A stretch of DNA of 37,479 nucleotides from Sulfurimonas sp. (GTDB lineage: Bacteria; Campylobacterota; Campylobacteria; Campylobacterales; Sulfurimonadaceae): NCBI GenBank assembly GCA_026996295.1, contig JALWLL010000093.1, positions 1-37,479 on the forward strand. Direction: 5' to 3'. Numbering within the stretch: the first letter of the stretch is position 1; each line of letters starts with the position of its first letter. Below the pieces are notes generated by a model. It made no database searches and was not told the origin of the DNA. It saw only the letters and a list, made by a program, of their open reading frames with translations. This document shows positions 1 to 8,474 of the stretch, piece by piece. The translations under genes were made by a program, and so were the position numbers.

Positions 1-329
1 CCGCCATAAAAAAAGCGTGAGGGCTCAAACAGGTGCATACTGCCACCCTTACCACCACTCACACCCTCTGCCTTGCCAAAGAGTTCTGCCATCACGGCTT
101 GAGGCTCAATGCCACGCGTCATAGCCATAACATGCTCACGGTAGGTTGCAAACACATCCCCCTTCTCAAAAGCTTTCATAGCCCCGACACTCAAAGCCTC
201 CTGACCGATATCAAGATGTAAAAAGCCTGAGATATTGCCTTTCATGTAGTTCTCTTTGGCAGCGTATTCAAACCTACGCCCCAATACCATCAAATAATAG
301 ATCTCTTGTGCAAGTAATTTATTCATCAT
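1..329 (-). CDS. pdhA: Pyruvate dehydrogenase E1 component, alpha subunit (N-terminal part, cut by window edge)
   Basis: This is the thiamine-diphosphate-dependent E1 alpha subunit of a 2-oxoacid dehydrogenase, most likely pyruvate, which decarboxylates the 2-oxoacid and passes the acyl group to E2. About 109 residues are visible. They carry the typical E1-alpha features: GQEA near residue 42, DVFATYREHV near 58-67, and GGKGGSMHLF near 91-100. The start is one of two adjacent ATG codons (329 or 326), and both overlap the stop of the LOG-family gene at 319-321, so translation is probably coupled. The E1 beta and E2 genes would be expected beyond the left edge. An acetoin or branched-chain dehydrogenase E1 alpha cannot be excluded from this fragment, but the motifs fit PdhA best. 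Confidence 0.88.
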   Translation of the reverse strand, partial: MMNKLLAQEIYYLMVLGRRFEYAAKENYMKGNISGFLHLDIGQEALSVGAMKAFEKGDVFATYREHVMAMTRGIEPQAVMAELFGKAEGVSGGKGGSMHLFEPSRFFYG

Positions 330-1254
330 TTAACCTTTCTCTTAATTCTTCAAATAAAGGTTTCTCTTTCTCTTTATGCCAAGACACGATATATTCCCAT
401 GCTTCTTGGGCATTATCTGCAAAGTGCAGCATATCTACATCATCTGGAGCTATGACACCCTCATCTTTTAAAAATTCAAAATCGATCGCTTTGTCCCAAT
501 AACTCTTTCCAACCAATACAACAGGGATCTCATCTGTTTTTTTTGTTTGAATTAACGTCAATGTCTCAAAGAGTTCATCAAATGTCCCAAAACCACCGGG
601 GTACACAACAAGGGCTTTTGCACGGTTTAAAAAATGGAGCTTTCTTATGGCAAAGTAGTGAAACAAAAAGCACAGATCCGGTGTTATATAAGGATTTGGA
701 AATTGTTCATGGGGAAGTTTTATGTTGAGACCTATACTTTTTGCACCAACATCATAAGAACCACGGTTTGCAGCTTCCATAATACCGGGACCGCCTCCTG
801 TCATAAGTGTCACCCGACAATCTTCAGCCGTTTCTCCACTGCTTCCCACAAGCTGACCAAATGTTCTTGCATCTTCATAATATATACTTTTGCCAACCAT
901 GCGCTCTGCAATATAGAGTTCTCTCAAGAGGCTTCTGTCATTTGGTTTTTTACGTATCATCACTTCAATGGCTTCAAGTCTTTTGAGTGCAGTTTCCCGC
1001 TCTACGATACGTGCACTTCCAAAAACTACAATAGTATGTTGGATCCCATGCTCTTTCATTTTGAGTTCAGCTTTTAAGTAATCAAGTTCAAGTCGTACGG
1101 CTCTAGCCTCATAAGAGTCCATAAACTCAGCATCTTTTTCAGCCATAATATATGTGGGACTTTTCATAATTGCCCTAATAAGCTTCAGTGATTTCGGATC
1201 CTCTTCTTCAAGTTTTGGATGTTCCCACGGTAAAATAGTTTTTTCATTTTTCAT
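319..1254 (-). CDS. LOG-family (TIGR00730-type) Rossmann-fold protein, putative nucleotide 5'-monophosphate phosphoribohydrolase
   Basis: Members of the LOG ('lonely guy') family hydrolyse the N-glycosidic bond of nucleoside 5'-monophosphates, including cytokinin ribotides. The two signature motifs are present: GGGPGIMEAANRG at residues 153-165 and PGGFGTFDE at 219-227. At 311 residues the protein is longer than the short LOG enzymes (about 180-200). The extra part is an N-terminal extension of roughly 70 residues plus a charged helical stretch around 85-130. Its ATG overlaps the stop of the upstream ATPase gene by four bases (ATGA) and its own stop overlaps the pdhA start, so the three genes form one transcription unit. 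The family is clear, but the physiological substrate is not. Confidence 0.88.
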   Translation of the reverse strand: MKNEKTILPWEHPKLEEEDPKSLKLIRAIMKSPTYIMAEKDAEFMDSYEARAVRLELDYLKAELKMKEHGIQHTIVVFGSARIVERETALKRLEAIEVMIRKKPNDRSLLRELYIAERMVGKSIYYEDARTFGQLVGSSGETAEDCRVTLMTGGGPGIMEAANRGSYDVGAKSIGLNIKLPHEQFPNPYITPDLCFLFHYFAIRKLHFLNRAKALVVYPGGFGTFDELFETLTLIQTKKTDEIPVVLVGKSYWDKAIDFEFLKDEGVIAPDDVDMLHFADNAQEAWEYIVSWHKEKEKPLFEELRERLNDE

Positions 1255-3887
1255 AAGGCTTCCTCCCCATATCTTTTTTTATAGTATCGAATTACAAGTA
1301 TTTTGACAAAATCATTAAAAACAAACCAAACACTGACATAACCCCACAGAAAAAGTGCCCATTGCCAGTTTATGCGAGTCATGAGATCAAAACTGTAAAG
1401 CCCTATGGCTGTACCGGCAAGTGCAGTTAGTAGTGATGCTAAAACAAGCGGCCAGGATGGATAGGGTTTTTTAAAGAACCAATCTGCTATACGTGTATTA
1501 AAAATTGTATAGTGCCCTGCAATAATAAGCTTGACAAAAAAGAGTGTTTGCACAAAACCTAAAAACGATTCTTCATCATGCATATCAATCCATGAAGGAA
1601 CTTCTGGAAGATACATTGCTGTATCAGGGTGTGACTTCAAATAAACCATTGTAATATAAAAAATAGTAAAGGAGCTAAGAACTCCGGCAACACCTAGCCA
1701 GGTTGAAAGAACAAAAACAGGTTTCATATCCCAGCGTACAGGTTTTTTTTCTACTTTTGTATTATCATAGGCAATAGTCATAATGGGAATATCATTCAGC
1801 AGTGCCAAAAGAATAATCATAATAGCTGTAATAGGATAAAAATCAAACATAACAATAGAAAGCGTCATAAACATTAAAATACGAACAGTCTCTGCAATTC
1901 TATACACCACATAACTTTTCATTCGCTCAAAAACTATACGGGCTTGCTCTATCGCATCTACTATGACATGAAGACCCGGAGCCATCAGAACGATATCTGC
2001 AGCAGCGCGCGCCGCATCAGTTGCACCACTCACCGCGATACCACAGTCTGCTTTTTTAAGTGCCGGTGCATCATTGACACCATCACCCGTCATACCTACT
2101 ATATGGTCTGCTTTTTGCAGTTTATCTACTATAAAGTATTTATCCTCAGGAAATACCTGCGCAAATCCATTGGCTTTTTCTATGATTTGTACTATTTCAG
2201 ACTCATGTTGCTTGACACTTCCTGCAGGAAGAGGCTGTGAATTCAGCTCTTTTTGTACATTAGTGACAATTTTGCTCACCTCTTTGTTTAGTGTATCCTC
2301 ATCTATCTCAGTTTGTAAGGTTTTTAAAATAGAACGAGAAATAATTTCTGAGAGAAAAACATACTCTTTTGTGCTTTGTCCTTTGAGCTCTTTTATATCT
2401 TCTATATCCTGTCCAATATCTAAAATACCGGAGATATACTTCGCCACAGAGATATTGTCTCCTGTGACCATCTTCACAGAAACACCTTTGGCATTTGCCT
2501 CGGCAATAGCCTCCTTGGAATCTTCACGCGGAGGATCAAAAAGTGGAATAAGACCTACAAAATGGTACTTGTCTTCACCCTCTTGTCTATACCCTACTCC
2601 TAAAGTTCTAAAACCTTTTTTAGCAAATGATTCTACCGCCTTATACGCCTCTTTTTTGTCAAATTCCTCTGTATAACAAAGTTCTATAATAACTTGCGGT
2701 GCACCTTTTGTATAGATCATATCATCACTAAAGACACCCTCTGTTTTTTTATGAACAGGATCAAAAGGGATAAATTTTTTCATTTTTACTTTGAGAAACT
2801 CTTTAGTGAGCTTATGTGCTTCAAGATACTCAAATATAGGTTTTTCAATCGGGTCTTGATTTTCTTTTTTACTGGCATATGCAGCATAGAGCATTAACTT
2901 CTCTTGCGTGTAGTCATTGGCAAGATAAGGATCCGCCAAACTCATAATATTTTGTGTAAGTGTTCCTGTTTTATCAGAACACAAGATATCCATTCCGGCT
3001 GCCTCTTCTATGGCGGAGAGTTTTGTAACAATAGCCTCTTTTGTAGCAAGCACACGTGCACCTAAAGCCATAGTAACCGTCAAAACGGCAGGCATTGCAA
3101 CCGGGATAGCAGAGATAGTCAAAATGAGTGCAAAGATCAAGAGGTCTAAAAGCGGTTCACCTTTTTGCACACCGTGCCATATAATAATTGCTATTAAAAA
3201 AATTGTCATAATGATTAAGTAATCACCTACTTTAATAACCATCTTCTGGAAATGTCCGCTCTCCTCTTTTTGGGCTTTGGCAACCAGCCCTACAGTTTTA
3301 CCAAAGTAGGTATTAAGCCCTGTAGCTGTTACACGTGCAATCATCTCCCCTTGTTTGATAATCGCATTGGCATACAGATCTTCATTAGCTTGTTTATTGA
3401 CAGGAAGTGATTCTCCCGTCAGCGCAGATTGATCAACCTGCAAAAAGTCACCACCACCCAATAATGTACAATCAGCAGGAACAACATCACCGATTTTTAT
3501 TTTAATGATATCCTCTGGAACTATCTCTTTTGCGTCAATATCTCTCCATTCACCCTCGCGTAGTACAATAGCCTTACGTGCCAGTTTTTTCTTCAAAACA
3601 GCAATGGCATTTAATGCTTTTGACTCCTGATAAAAATCAACAAAAGCGTTCACAAACAACATAAATAAAATGACAGAAAGATCTTCCCATCTATGCGCAA
3701 CCGCCGAGAGAATGGCGGCAACCTCTATCATCCACGGGATCGGTCCCCAGAACCTACGAAAAAGACGATGCAGCCAAGCCTCCTCTTTTTCGTTTATCTC
3801 GTTATAGCCGTACTTTTCAATACGCTCTTTTACATCCTCTTGGCTTAGACCACTTAATCTATCTAAATCTACACTCTGCTCTTGCAT
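1251..3887 (-). CDS. P-type H+-transporting ATPase (P3A, plasma-membrane type)
   Basis: This is a P3A-type cation pump that exports protons at the expense of ATP, of the kind found in plants, fungi and some bacteria and archaea. Visible features in its 878 residues are TGES of the actuator domain (157-160), the phosphorylation motif DKTGTLT (305-311), and TGDGVNDAP of the hinge. An M6 segment with LLND matches the proton-binding Asp of plant pumps, and N80 in M2 matches the conserved Asn. There is no C-terminal autoinhibitory extension like that of plants. About 50 extra residues sit between the TGD motif and the NGFAQVFPE segment compared with plant pumps. The ATG at 3887 has AGGGA upstream and a TATAAT at 3911-3916. 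The pump leads the operon with the LOG-family gene and pdhA. Confidence 0.93.
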   Translation of the reverse strand: MQEQSVDLDRLSGLSQEDVKERIEKYGYNEINEKEEAWLHRLFRRFWGPIPWMIEVAAILSAVAHRWEDLSVILFMLFVNAFVDFYQESKALNAIAVLKKKLARKAIVLREGEWRDIDAKEIVPEDIIKIKIGDVVPADCTLLGGGDFLQVDQSALTGESLPVNKQANEDLYANAIIKQGEMIARVTATGLNTYFGKTVGLVAKAQKEESGHFQKMVIKVGDYLIIMTIFLIAIIIWHGVQKGEPLLDLLIFALILTISAIPVAMPAVLTVTMALGARVLATKEAIVTKLSAIEEAAGMDILCSDKTGTLTQNIMSLADPYLANDYTQEKLMLYAAYASKKENQDPIEKPIFEYLEAHKLTKEFLKVKMKKFIPFDPVHKKTEGVFSDDMIYTKGAPQVIIELCYTEEFDKKEAYKAVESFAKKGFRTLGVGYRQEGEDKYHFVGLIPLFDPPREDSKEAIAEANAKGVSVKMVTGDNISVAKYISGILDIGQDIEDIKELKGQSTKEYVFLSEIISRSILKTLQTEIDEDTLNKEVSKIVTNVQKELNSQPLPAGSVKQHESEIVQIIEKANGFAQVFPEDKYFIVDKLQKADHIVGMTGDGVNDAPALKKADCGIAVSGATDAARAAADIVLMAPGLHVIVDAIEQARIVFERMKSYVVYRIAETVRILMFMTLSIVMFDFYPITAIMIILLALLNDIPIMTIAYDNTKVEKKPVRWDMKPVFVLSTWLGVAGVLSSFTIFYITMVYLKSHPDTAMYLPEVPSWIDMHDEESFLGFVQTLFFVKLIIAGHYTIFNTRIADWFFKKPYPSWPLVLASLLTALAGTAIGLYSFDLMTRINWQWALFLWGYVSVWFVFNDFVKILVIRYYKKRYGEEAL

Positions 3888-3910
3888 CTGAAATCCCTAA
3901 ATATTTGTTT

Positions 3911-3916
3911 ATTATA
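3911..3916 (-). promoter_or_regulatory. Predicted -10 box for the ATPase operon
   Basis: On the minus strand this is a perfect TATAAT, 18 bases past the stop of the AhpD-like gene and 24 bases before the ATPase ATG. It would give a leader of about 16 bases holding AGGGA as ribosome site. No clear -35 is visible, as is usual for Campylobacterota sigma-70 promoters. It separates the ATPase operon from the pps operon upstream of it. Confidence 0.6.
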
Positions 3917-3934
3917 CTTTTTCTGCAAAATCTG

Positions 3935-4276
3935 TTAGGATTGGGTGAACTCTTCTATAGCCTTTTCTACCGGTATCATATACATGAGTGCCGGACCTCC
4001 GTGCATAAGCACAGCCTGCATTGCAGCTTCAAGTATCTCTGTTTTTGTAGCACCTGCACCCAAAGCACCTTTTACGTGCAGAGCTATACACCATTCACAC
4101 TGTGCAGAAACAGCCAAAGCAACATTAATAAGTTCTGTATATTTATCTCCCAAAACAGTTGACTTTTCTGTTGCAAGCATAAACTTGTTAAATGCATTGA
4201 TCTGTGTGGGTGTATCTTTTTGCAGCTTTGCGATGAGCTCTTTTATCTCTTGAAGTTTTTGTGTATTTGTTTTCAT
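3935..4276 (-). CDS. Carboxymuconolactone decarboxylase / AhpD-like family protein
   Basis: This is a small 113-residue all-helical protein of the CMD/AhpD family, whose redox members use a CxxCxxxH motif as a peroxidase or disulfide reductase centre. That motif is present: C60, C63 and H67 in QCEWCIALHVKGAL, followed by the family's GA-TKTEILE segment and an aliphatic C-terminal helix. This suggests a thiol-based redox role rather than true carboxymuconolactone decarboxylation. A strong AAGGAG lies before the ATG. The gene is the last of the pps-hydroxyacid dehydrogenase-hdeD unit, 36 bases after a mini-ORF. No ahpC is nearby, so the partner is unknown. Confidence 0.85.
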   Translation of the reverse strand: MKTNTQKLQEIKELIAKLQKDTPTQINAFNKFMLATEKSTVLGDKYTELINVALAVSAQCEWCIALHVKGALGAGATKTEILEAAMQAVLMHGGPALMYMIPVEKAIEEFTQS

Positions 4277-4312
4277 AACGATCTCCTTAGTTAAGTAATT
4301 TAAGTGCCTCTT

Positions 4313-4375
4313 TTAGATTTTTTTATAAACTATAACTCTCTCTGCCACTACATCGGCCGGTACATTGTATTTCAT
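4313..4375 (-). CDS. Mini-ORF of 20 residues, possibly a frameshifted 29-residue small protein
   Basis: An ATG at 4375 overlaps the hdeD stop by four bases (ATGA), with GGAGATG just upstream, which is a normal coupled start. The frame runs 20 codons and stops at 4313-4315, immediately after a run of seven A in the mRNA (4318-4324). Slipping back one base in that run, or one extra A, would add an amphipathic stretch (NLKEALKLLN) and end at the TAA at 4287-4289, right before the ribosome site of the AhpD-like gene. I do not recognise the peptide. It may be a real small protein, a decayed gene or only a translational coupler. Confidence 0.3.
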   Translation of the reverse strand: MKYNVPADVVAERVIVYKKI

Positions 4376-4965
4376 TTTTCATCTCCTGTTGTTTTATCAT
4401 CTATATCTTCTATAAAAGCAGCACCTAAAAGGAGTGCTATGCCGTCAAATAACAAACTTATCCCCACAAGGATTCCGATAAGAAACAAAGAGCTTGCCGG
4501 CCAGCCAATAACAAATAAGAGACCTAATGCCAAAGAAGTTACAGCGTTAAAAAGCCACACCAACCATATTTTTTCAGGTCTTAGCGACAAAGCCAAGGAA
4601 AAACCTGCAAAAGCATCTGTAAAGAAGTAAATAGCAAAAACAAGCCCTAACGCTGCCGCACCTTGAACTGGATAGTATAGTAAAATAAAAGAAGAGAGTA
4701 CGAGTGTAAAACTCTTCAGCCAACCTACCCAATCTTCTTTGTTACTTTTATATGTCAAGACTCCTGATGTAATTCCTGCAAACATCATGAGATATGCCAC
4801 TAACATCACTGTCGTAACACTCATAAACTCAGGAAAAAGAATTCCTGTCGCTCCAAAAAGAACAAAGAGCGTCCCACTGATTCTGGCATGCTTTTTAAAG
4901 TTATCTACCAAGTTTTTATTTATATTCATCTCTAAATTAAGATTTTTATGCCATCTCCACATCAT
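4372..4965 (-). CDS. HdeD family (DUF308) membrane protein
   Basis: A 197-residue integral membrane protein with about six hydrophobic helices arranged as two-helix repeats, typical of the HdeD/DUF308 family. In enteric bacteria HdeD is linked to acid resistance at high cell density, but the biochemical role is unknown. Recognisable parts are the first helix with LFVLFGATGILFPEF, repeated small-residue-rich helices, and LLFDGIALLLGAAF at the C terminus. The start is one of two adjacent ATGs (4965/4962), with AAAGGA at proper spacing in the gap after the hydroxyacid dehydrogenase gene. It belongs to the pps operon, and its stop is coupled to the mini-ORF. Confidence 0.8.
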   Translation of the reverse strand: MMWRWHKNLNLEMNINKNLVDNFKKHARISGTLFVLFGATGILFPEFMSVTTVMLVAYLMMFAGITSGVLTYKSNKEDWVGWLKSFTLVLSSFILLYYPVQGAAALGLVFAIYFFTDAFAGFSLALSLRPEKIWLVWLFNAVTSLALGLLFVIGWPASSLFLIGILVGISLLFDGIALLLGAAFIEDIDDKTTGDEK

Positions 4966-4980
4966 CTATTCCTTTAAATT

Positions 4981-5907
4981 TTAAGCATAGTCGCGCTTAC
5001 ATGCTAATGCCAAGCAATTAGGCAACTCTTTTTTTTCTAAAAATGCCTGCATATTAAGAAGTGAAATATTCCTAATTCTCTGTAAAGCTTCTTGTGTAAA
5101 ATATGCCATGTGCGGTGTATAAAGCACATTTGTCTCTTGTATATAACTGATATCATCTATAACATCGAGACAAAATATAGTGTCCATTTTTTTATAGAGT
5201 CTATCTTCTATGATCTCACCTCGAGATGTATTGACAATGATCGTATCTTCTTTTATATTTTTCACACTCTGCTCATTAAGCAAATTCTTTGTTGCAGGGG
5301 TCAAAGGAAGTGCGATCATAAGAACATCACTTTGTACAAGTACCTTCTCAAACTCACAAAAAGTGATGCCCAGCTCATCAACAATCTCTTTTCTTGTTCT
5401 AGAGTGAGCCACTATATTCATACCAAAACCTTTGGCGATGCGTGCCATTTGAGAGCCTATGGTACCAAGTCCCAAAATACCAAGAGTTTTGCCATAAAGC
5501 TCCATCCCTTTTAAATCACTGTATTCAAAATTATCCTCTTTTGTTCTTTGTAATGCTTTATATGTCTTGCGTGTGGCATTTAAAAGCAGTGAAAAAGCAA
5601 ACTCGGCAACGGCACTTCCTCCATAGCCTGCAACATTGGAGACTACAAGACCCCGTTCATAAAGTGCTTGGCACTTGATATGATCATATCCTGTTGAGCG
5701 TGTTTGCAGATATTGTAACTTCGGCAGTTTATTTAAAACAGCATCTGTAATGCGAGAGTGCACAAAAATAGATACAGCATCATAAAGCTCCTCTTTTTGC
5801 AGCGTTTTATTTATGGTGTCATCAAAAAAGAACAACTCTTCATTTGGTAGATTTTTTTCAAAGAACTCTTTTTCTTCCGGTTTTGTCTCAAAAAATGCTA
5901 TTTTCAT
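4981..5907 (-). CDS. D-isomer-specific 2-hydroxyacid dehydrogenase, NAD-binding
   Basis: The 308 residues fit the family that interconverts D-2-hydroxyacids and 2-oxoacids with NAD(P)H, such as D-lactate dehydrogenase and phosphoglycerate dehydrogenase. Visible are the Rossmann motif GILGLGTIG (143-151), LPLTPATKNLLN (200-211), NTSRGEIIED (226-235) with the substrate-binding Arg at 229, and the catalytic His in YTPH near 266. The catalytic Glu expected after the 'LDV' segment is not obvious: the region reads LDVIDDISYIQ. The N-terminal TRSTGYDHI and AGYGGSAVAEFA segments resemble D-lactate dehydrogenases more than SerA. The gene starts ten bases after pps, so a pyruvate/D-lactate link is plausible but is inference. 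Confidence 0.82.
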   Translation of the reverse strand: MKIAFFETKPEEKEFFEKNLPNEELFFFDDTINKTLQKEELYDAVSIFVHSRITDAVLNKLPKLQYLQTRSTGYDHIKCQALYERGLVVSNVAGYGGSAVAEFAFSLLLNATRKTYKALQRTKEDNFEYSDLKGMELYGKTLGILGLGTIGSQMARIAKGFGMNIVAHSRTRKEIVDELGITFCEFEKVLVQSDVLMIALPLTPATKNLLNEQSVKNIKEDTIIVNTSRGEIIEDRLYKKMDTIFCLDVIDDISYIQETNVLYTPHMAYFTQEALQRIRNISLLNMQAFLEKKELPNCLALACKRDYA

Positions 5908-5917
5908 AATTACAGCC

Positions 5918-8332
5918 TTATCTGTGTAACTCCTGTTCGAGTTTTCCGATATTTTTTATCGTTTGTAGTACTGAATCCGGATTAAGACTCATAGAATCCA
6001 CTCCAAGTTTCACAAGATACTCTGCCATCTCAGGGTAATCAGAAGGTGCTTGACCACAGATTCCGCTATGGCGATGATTACGCTGACACCCCTCTACTGC
6101 CATTTTTATCATGCGTTTTACACCTTCATCACGCTCATCATAATCAAACGCGACCACTTCAGAGTCACGATCAACCCCAAGTGTAAGCTGCGTAAGATCA
6201 TTACTACCGATACTGAAACCATCAAATATCTCACTAAACTCATCTATACTGATAACATTGTTTGGAATCTCGCACATAACATAGATCTCAAGTCCGTTTT
6301 CACCCTGTTTGAGTCCATATTTTGCCATGGTGTCGAGCACTTTTTGACCCTCTTGCACTCTACGGCAAAACGGAATCATCAGTATGACATTGTCAAAGCC
6401 CATCTCATCTCGAACTCGCTTCATTGCCGCACATTCCAAGGCAAATCCCTCTTCATAGTTTGGATGAGCGTAACGTGAGGCACCACGAAAACCTATCATA
6501 GGGTTGTCCTCTTGCAGTTCAAAAGTGCTTCCACCTAAAAGTGTTGCATATTCATTTGACTTAAAGTCACTCATACGCACGACACATTTTTTCGGATAAA
6601 CGGCAGATGCGATGGTGGCAACACCCTCAGAGAGTGTTTTGACAAAAAAGTCTTCCATCGAGTCATACGCTTGCGTGAGTTCTTGCAGTTTCATCCTTGT
6701 TGCATCATCCACTTTTTGGGGATGTTTCAGTGCCATAGGGTGTGCCTTTATATACTCATTGATGATGAACTCCATACGTGCAAGTCCGATACCATCAACA
6801 GGAAGGGAGCTGAGTGAAAATGCAAGATCGGGATTACCAAGATTCATCATGATCTGTGTTTTTGTTTTTGGCAGATTCGAGAGGTCTGTTTTTTGTATTT
6901 CAAAATCTAAAATTCCCTCGTAAATATGCCCCTCTTCACCCTCGGCACAACTAACCGTCACTTTATCAGCGTCTGCTAAAACTTCCGTAGCGTTATCACA
7001 ACCGACAACCGCAGGGATCCCCAGTTCACGTGAGAGGATTGCCGCATGGCAGGTACGTCCCCCTTTGTTTGTGATGATGGCAGAAGCTATCTTCATAACA
7101 GGTTCCCAATCGGGGTTGGTTGTATCAGCCACTAAGACTTCACCCGCTTTAAAAGTGTCTAACTCTTCAACACTTTTGATGTAGTGTACTTTTCCCTGCC
7201 CTATTTTTGTGCCGATTGCCTGACCGCTTACAAGAACTTTGCCTGTCTCTTTCATCTGGTACACTTCTAAGATATTTCCATGTTTTTGACTCTCTACCGT
7301 TTCAGGGCGAGCTTGAACCATGTAAAGTTGCCCGTCTTCACCATCTTTTGCCCACTCCATATCCATCGGTTTATGAAATCCTGCTTTTTGTGAGTAGTGA
7401 TTTTCCACTTTAATGGCATACTCAGCAAGCACCATGACATCCTCATCCGTAATACAGAAGTGAGACTGCTCTTGCTCAGTTGTCGGTATGTTCTTTGTAT
7501 ATTCCACGGCGATATTATCAAGGTTGATAGTATCTGTAAATATCATCTTTTTCTCTTTTGAGCCTAAAGAGCGTTTGAGCACACTCCTAAAACCTTTGTT
7601 AAATGTCGGTTTATGCACATAAAAGGCATCGGGGTTGAGAGTTCCCTGCACTACATTTTCACCAAGACCAAGCGCTGCATTTATAAAGACAACATCTTTA
7701 AATCCTGTCTCGGTATCAAGGGAGAACATAACACCGCTTGAGGCTTTATCACTGCGAACCATTTTCATCACAACCACAGAAAGATACACTTTTAAGTAAT
7801 CAAACCCATTGTCATATTTGTAGTGGATGGAGCGGTCTGTAAAATTTGAAGCAAGACAACGCTTGTAAGCATCGAGCAGTTCGTCTGCATTTGTGATGTT
7901 TAGGTAGGTGTCATTTTGTCCGGCAAAAGAAGCTTCAGGAGAATCTTCAGCCGTTGCAGAGGAGCGTACGGCTACAGAGAGATTGTCACCATACTCCTCT
8001 TTTAGTTTTTCATAGGCACTTACAATATCATTTTTAAGATCATCGGGAATTTCACAGTTGTAAACTATCTCACGGCAGTTTTTTCCCGCACTTTGAAGTG
8101 CATCGACATTGTTTACATCTAAAGTATCAAGCTGTCGGTGCAACTCTTCCCAGGCATCGTTTACATCTAGCAGGTAGATATAAGCACTTGATGTTATCGC
8201 AAAACCGTTAGGCACACGCACCCCTTCACTTGTGAGGTTTTGATACATCTCTCCAAGTGAAGCATTTTTCCCGCCAACCTCGGCAACATCTTCTATGCCT
8301 ATTTCATTAAAAAATTTAATATTTTTTGACAT
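5918..8332 (-). CDS. ppsA: Phosphoenolpyruvate synthase
   Basis: PEP synthase converts pyruvate, ATP and water to PEP, AMP and phosphate, the entry step of gluconeogenesis from pyruvate. The 804-residue protein has the N-terminal ATP-grasp domain (VGGKNASLGEM near 20, AVRSSATAED near 121). The phosphohistidine domain carries GGRTCHAAILSRELG, with the swivelling His at about 429. The C-terminal PEP/pyruvate barrel has CEIPNN, SIGSNDLTQLTLGVDRD and CGQAPSDYPE with its catalytic Cys. I chose the ATG at 8332 because AAGGAG lies just upstream. An in-frame TTG at 8362 falls inside the predicted -10 box and cannot be the start. It heads the minus-strand operon. Confidence 0.95.
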   Translation of the reverse strand: MSKNIKFFNEIGIEDVAEVGGKNASLGEMYQNLTSEGVRVPNGFAITSSAYIYLLDVNDAWEELHRQLDTLDVNNVDALQSAGKNCREIVYNCEIPDDLKNDIVSAYEKLKEEYGDNLSVAVRSSATAEDSPEASFAGQNDTYLNITNADELLDAYKRCLASNFTDRSIHYKYDNGFDYLKVYLSVVVMKMVRSDKASSGVMFSLDTETGFKDVVFINAALGLGENVVQGTLNPDAFYVHKPTFNKGFRSVLKRSLGSKEKKMIFTDTINLDNIAVEYTKNIPTTEQEQSHFCITDEDVMVLAEYAIKVENHYSQKAGFHKPMDMEWAKDGEDGQLYMVQARPETVESQKHGNILEVYQMKETGKVLVSGQAIGTKIGQGKVHYIKSVEELDTFKAGEVLVADTTNPDWEPVMKIASAIITNKGGRTCHAAILSRELGIPAVVGCDNATEVLADADKVTVSCAEGEEGHIYEGILDFEIQKTDLSNLPKTKTQIMMNLGNPDLAFSLSSLPVDGIGLARMEFIINEYIKAHPMALKHPQKVDDATRMKLQELTQAYDSMEDFFVKTLSEGVATIASAVYPKKCVVRMSDFKSNEYATLLGGSTFELQEDNPMIGFRGASRYAHPNYEEGFALECAAMKRVRDEMGFDNVILMIPFCRRVQEGQKVLDTMAKYGLKQGENGLEIYVMCEIPNNVISIDEFSEIFDGFSIGSNDLTQLTLGVDRDSEVVAFDYDERDEGVKRMIKMAVEGCQRNHRHSGICGQAPSDYPEMAEYLVKLGVDSMSLNPDSVLQTIKNIGKLEQELHR

Positions 8333-8361
8333 CTTACAACTCCTTGGCTCTCTTTGTAACA

Positions 8362-8367
8362 ATTATA
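8362..8367 (-). promoter_or_regulatory. Predicted -10 box for ppsA
   Basis: TATAAT on the minus strand, 29 bases upstream of the ppsA ATG, gives a leader of about 23 bases with AAGGAG. It is divergent from the promoter at 8442-8450, so the intergenic stretch 8333-8474 controls both directions. Confidence 0.6.
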
Positions 8368-8441
8368 CTCCTTATTAGATAAATGAATTATTGTTATATA
8401 TCAATATTATCTTTACCTGGGTTTTTATATATAAAAAATTT

Positions 8442-8450
8442 TGCTATAAT
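8442..8450 (+). promoter_or_regulatory. Predicted extended -10 promoter upstream of the unknown ORF and metE
   Basis: TGCTATAAT is a perfect extended -10 element, followed by TACGAAAATTTTA and then the AAAGGAG ribosome site of the ORF at 8475. The T-rich sequence before it lacks a clear -35. No separate strong promoter is visible in the 50 bases before metE, so both genes are probably transcribed from here. Confidence 0.6.
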
Positions 8451-8474
8451 TACGAAAATTTTAAAGGAGCAAGT

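Noticed and set aside
634-1077. 147-codon frame antisense to the LOG-family gene
   Set aside because: It sits opposite clear LOG motifs, and its product has no recognisable domain.
8333-8362. Ten-residue N-terminal extension of ppsA from an in-frame TTG
   Set aside because: The TTG overlaps the predicted -10 box and lacks a ribosome site, while the ATG at 8332 has AAGGAG.
8376-8474. Possible SAM or other riboswitch before metE
   Set aside because: The leader between promoter and ORF is too short, and no conserved riboswitch stems are visible. The 50 bases before metE are plain AT-rich sequence.
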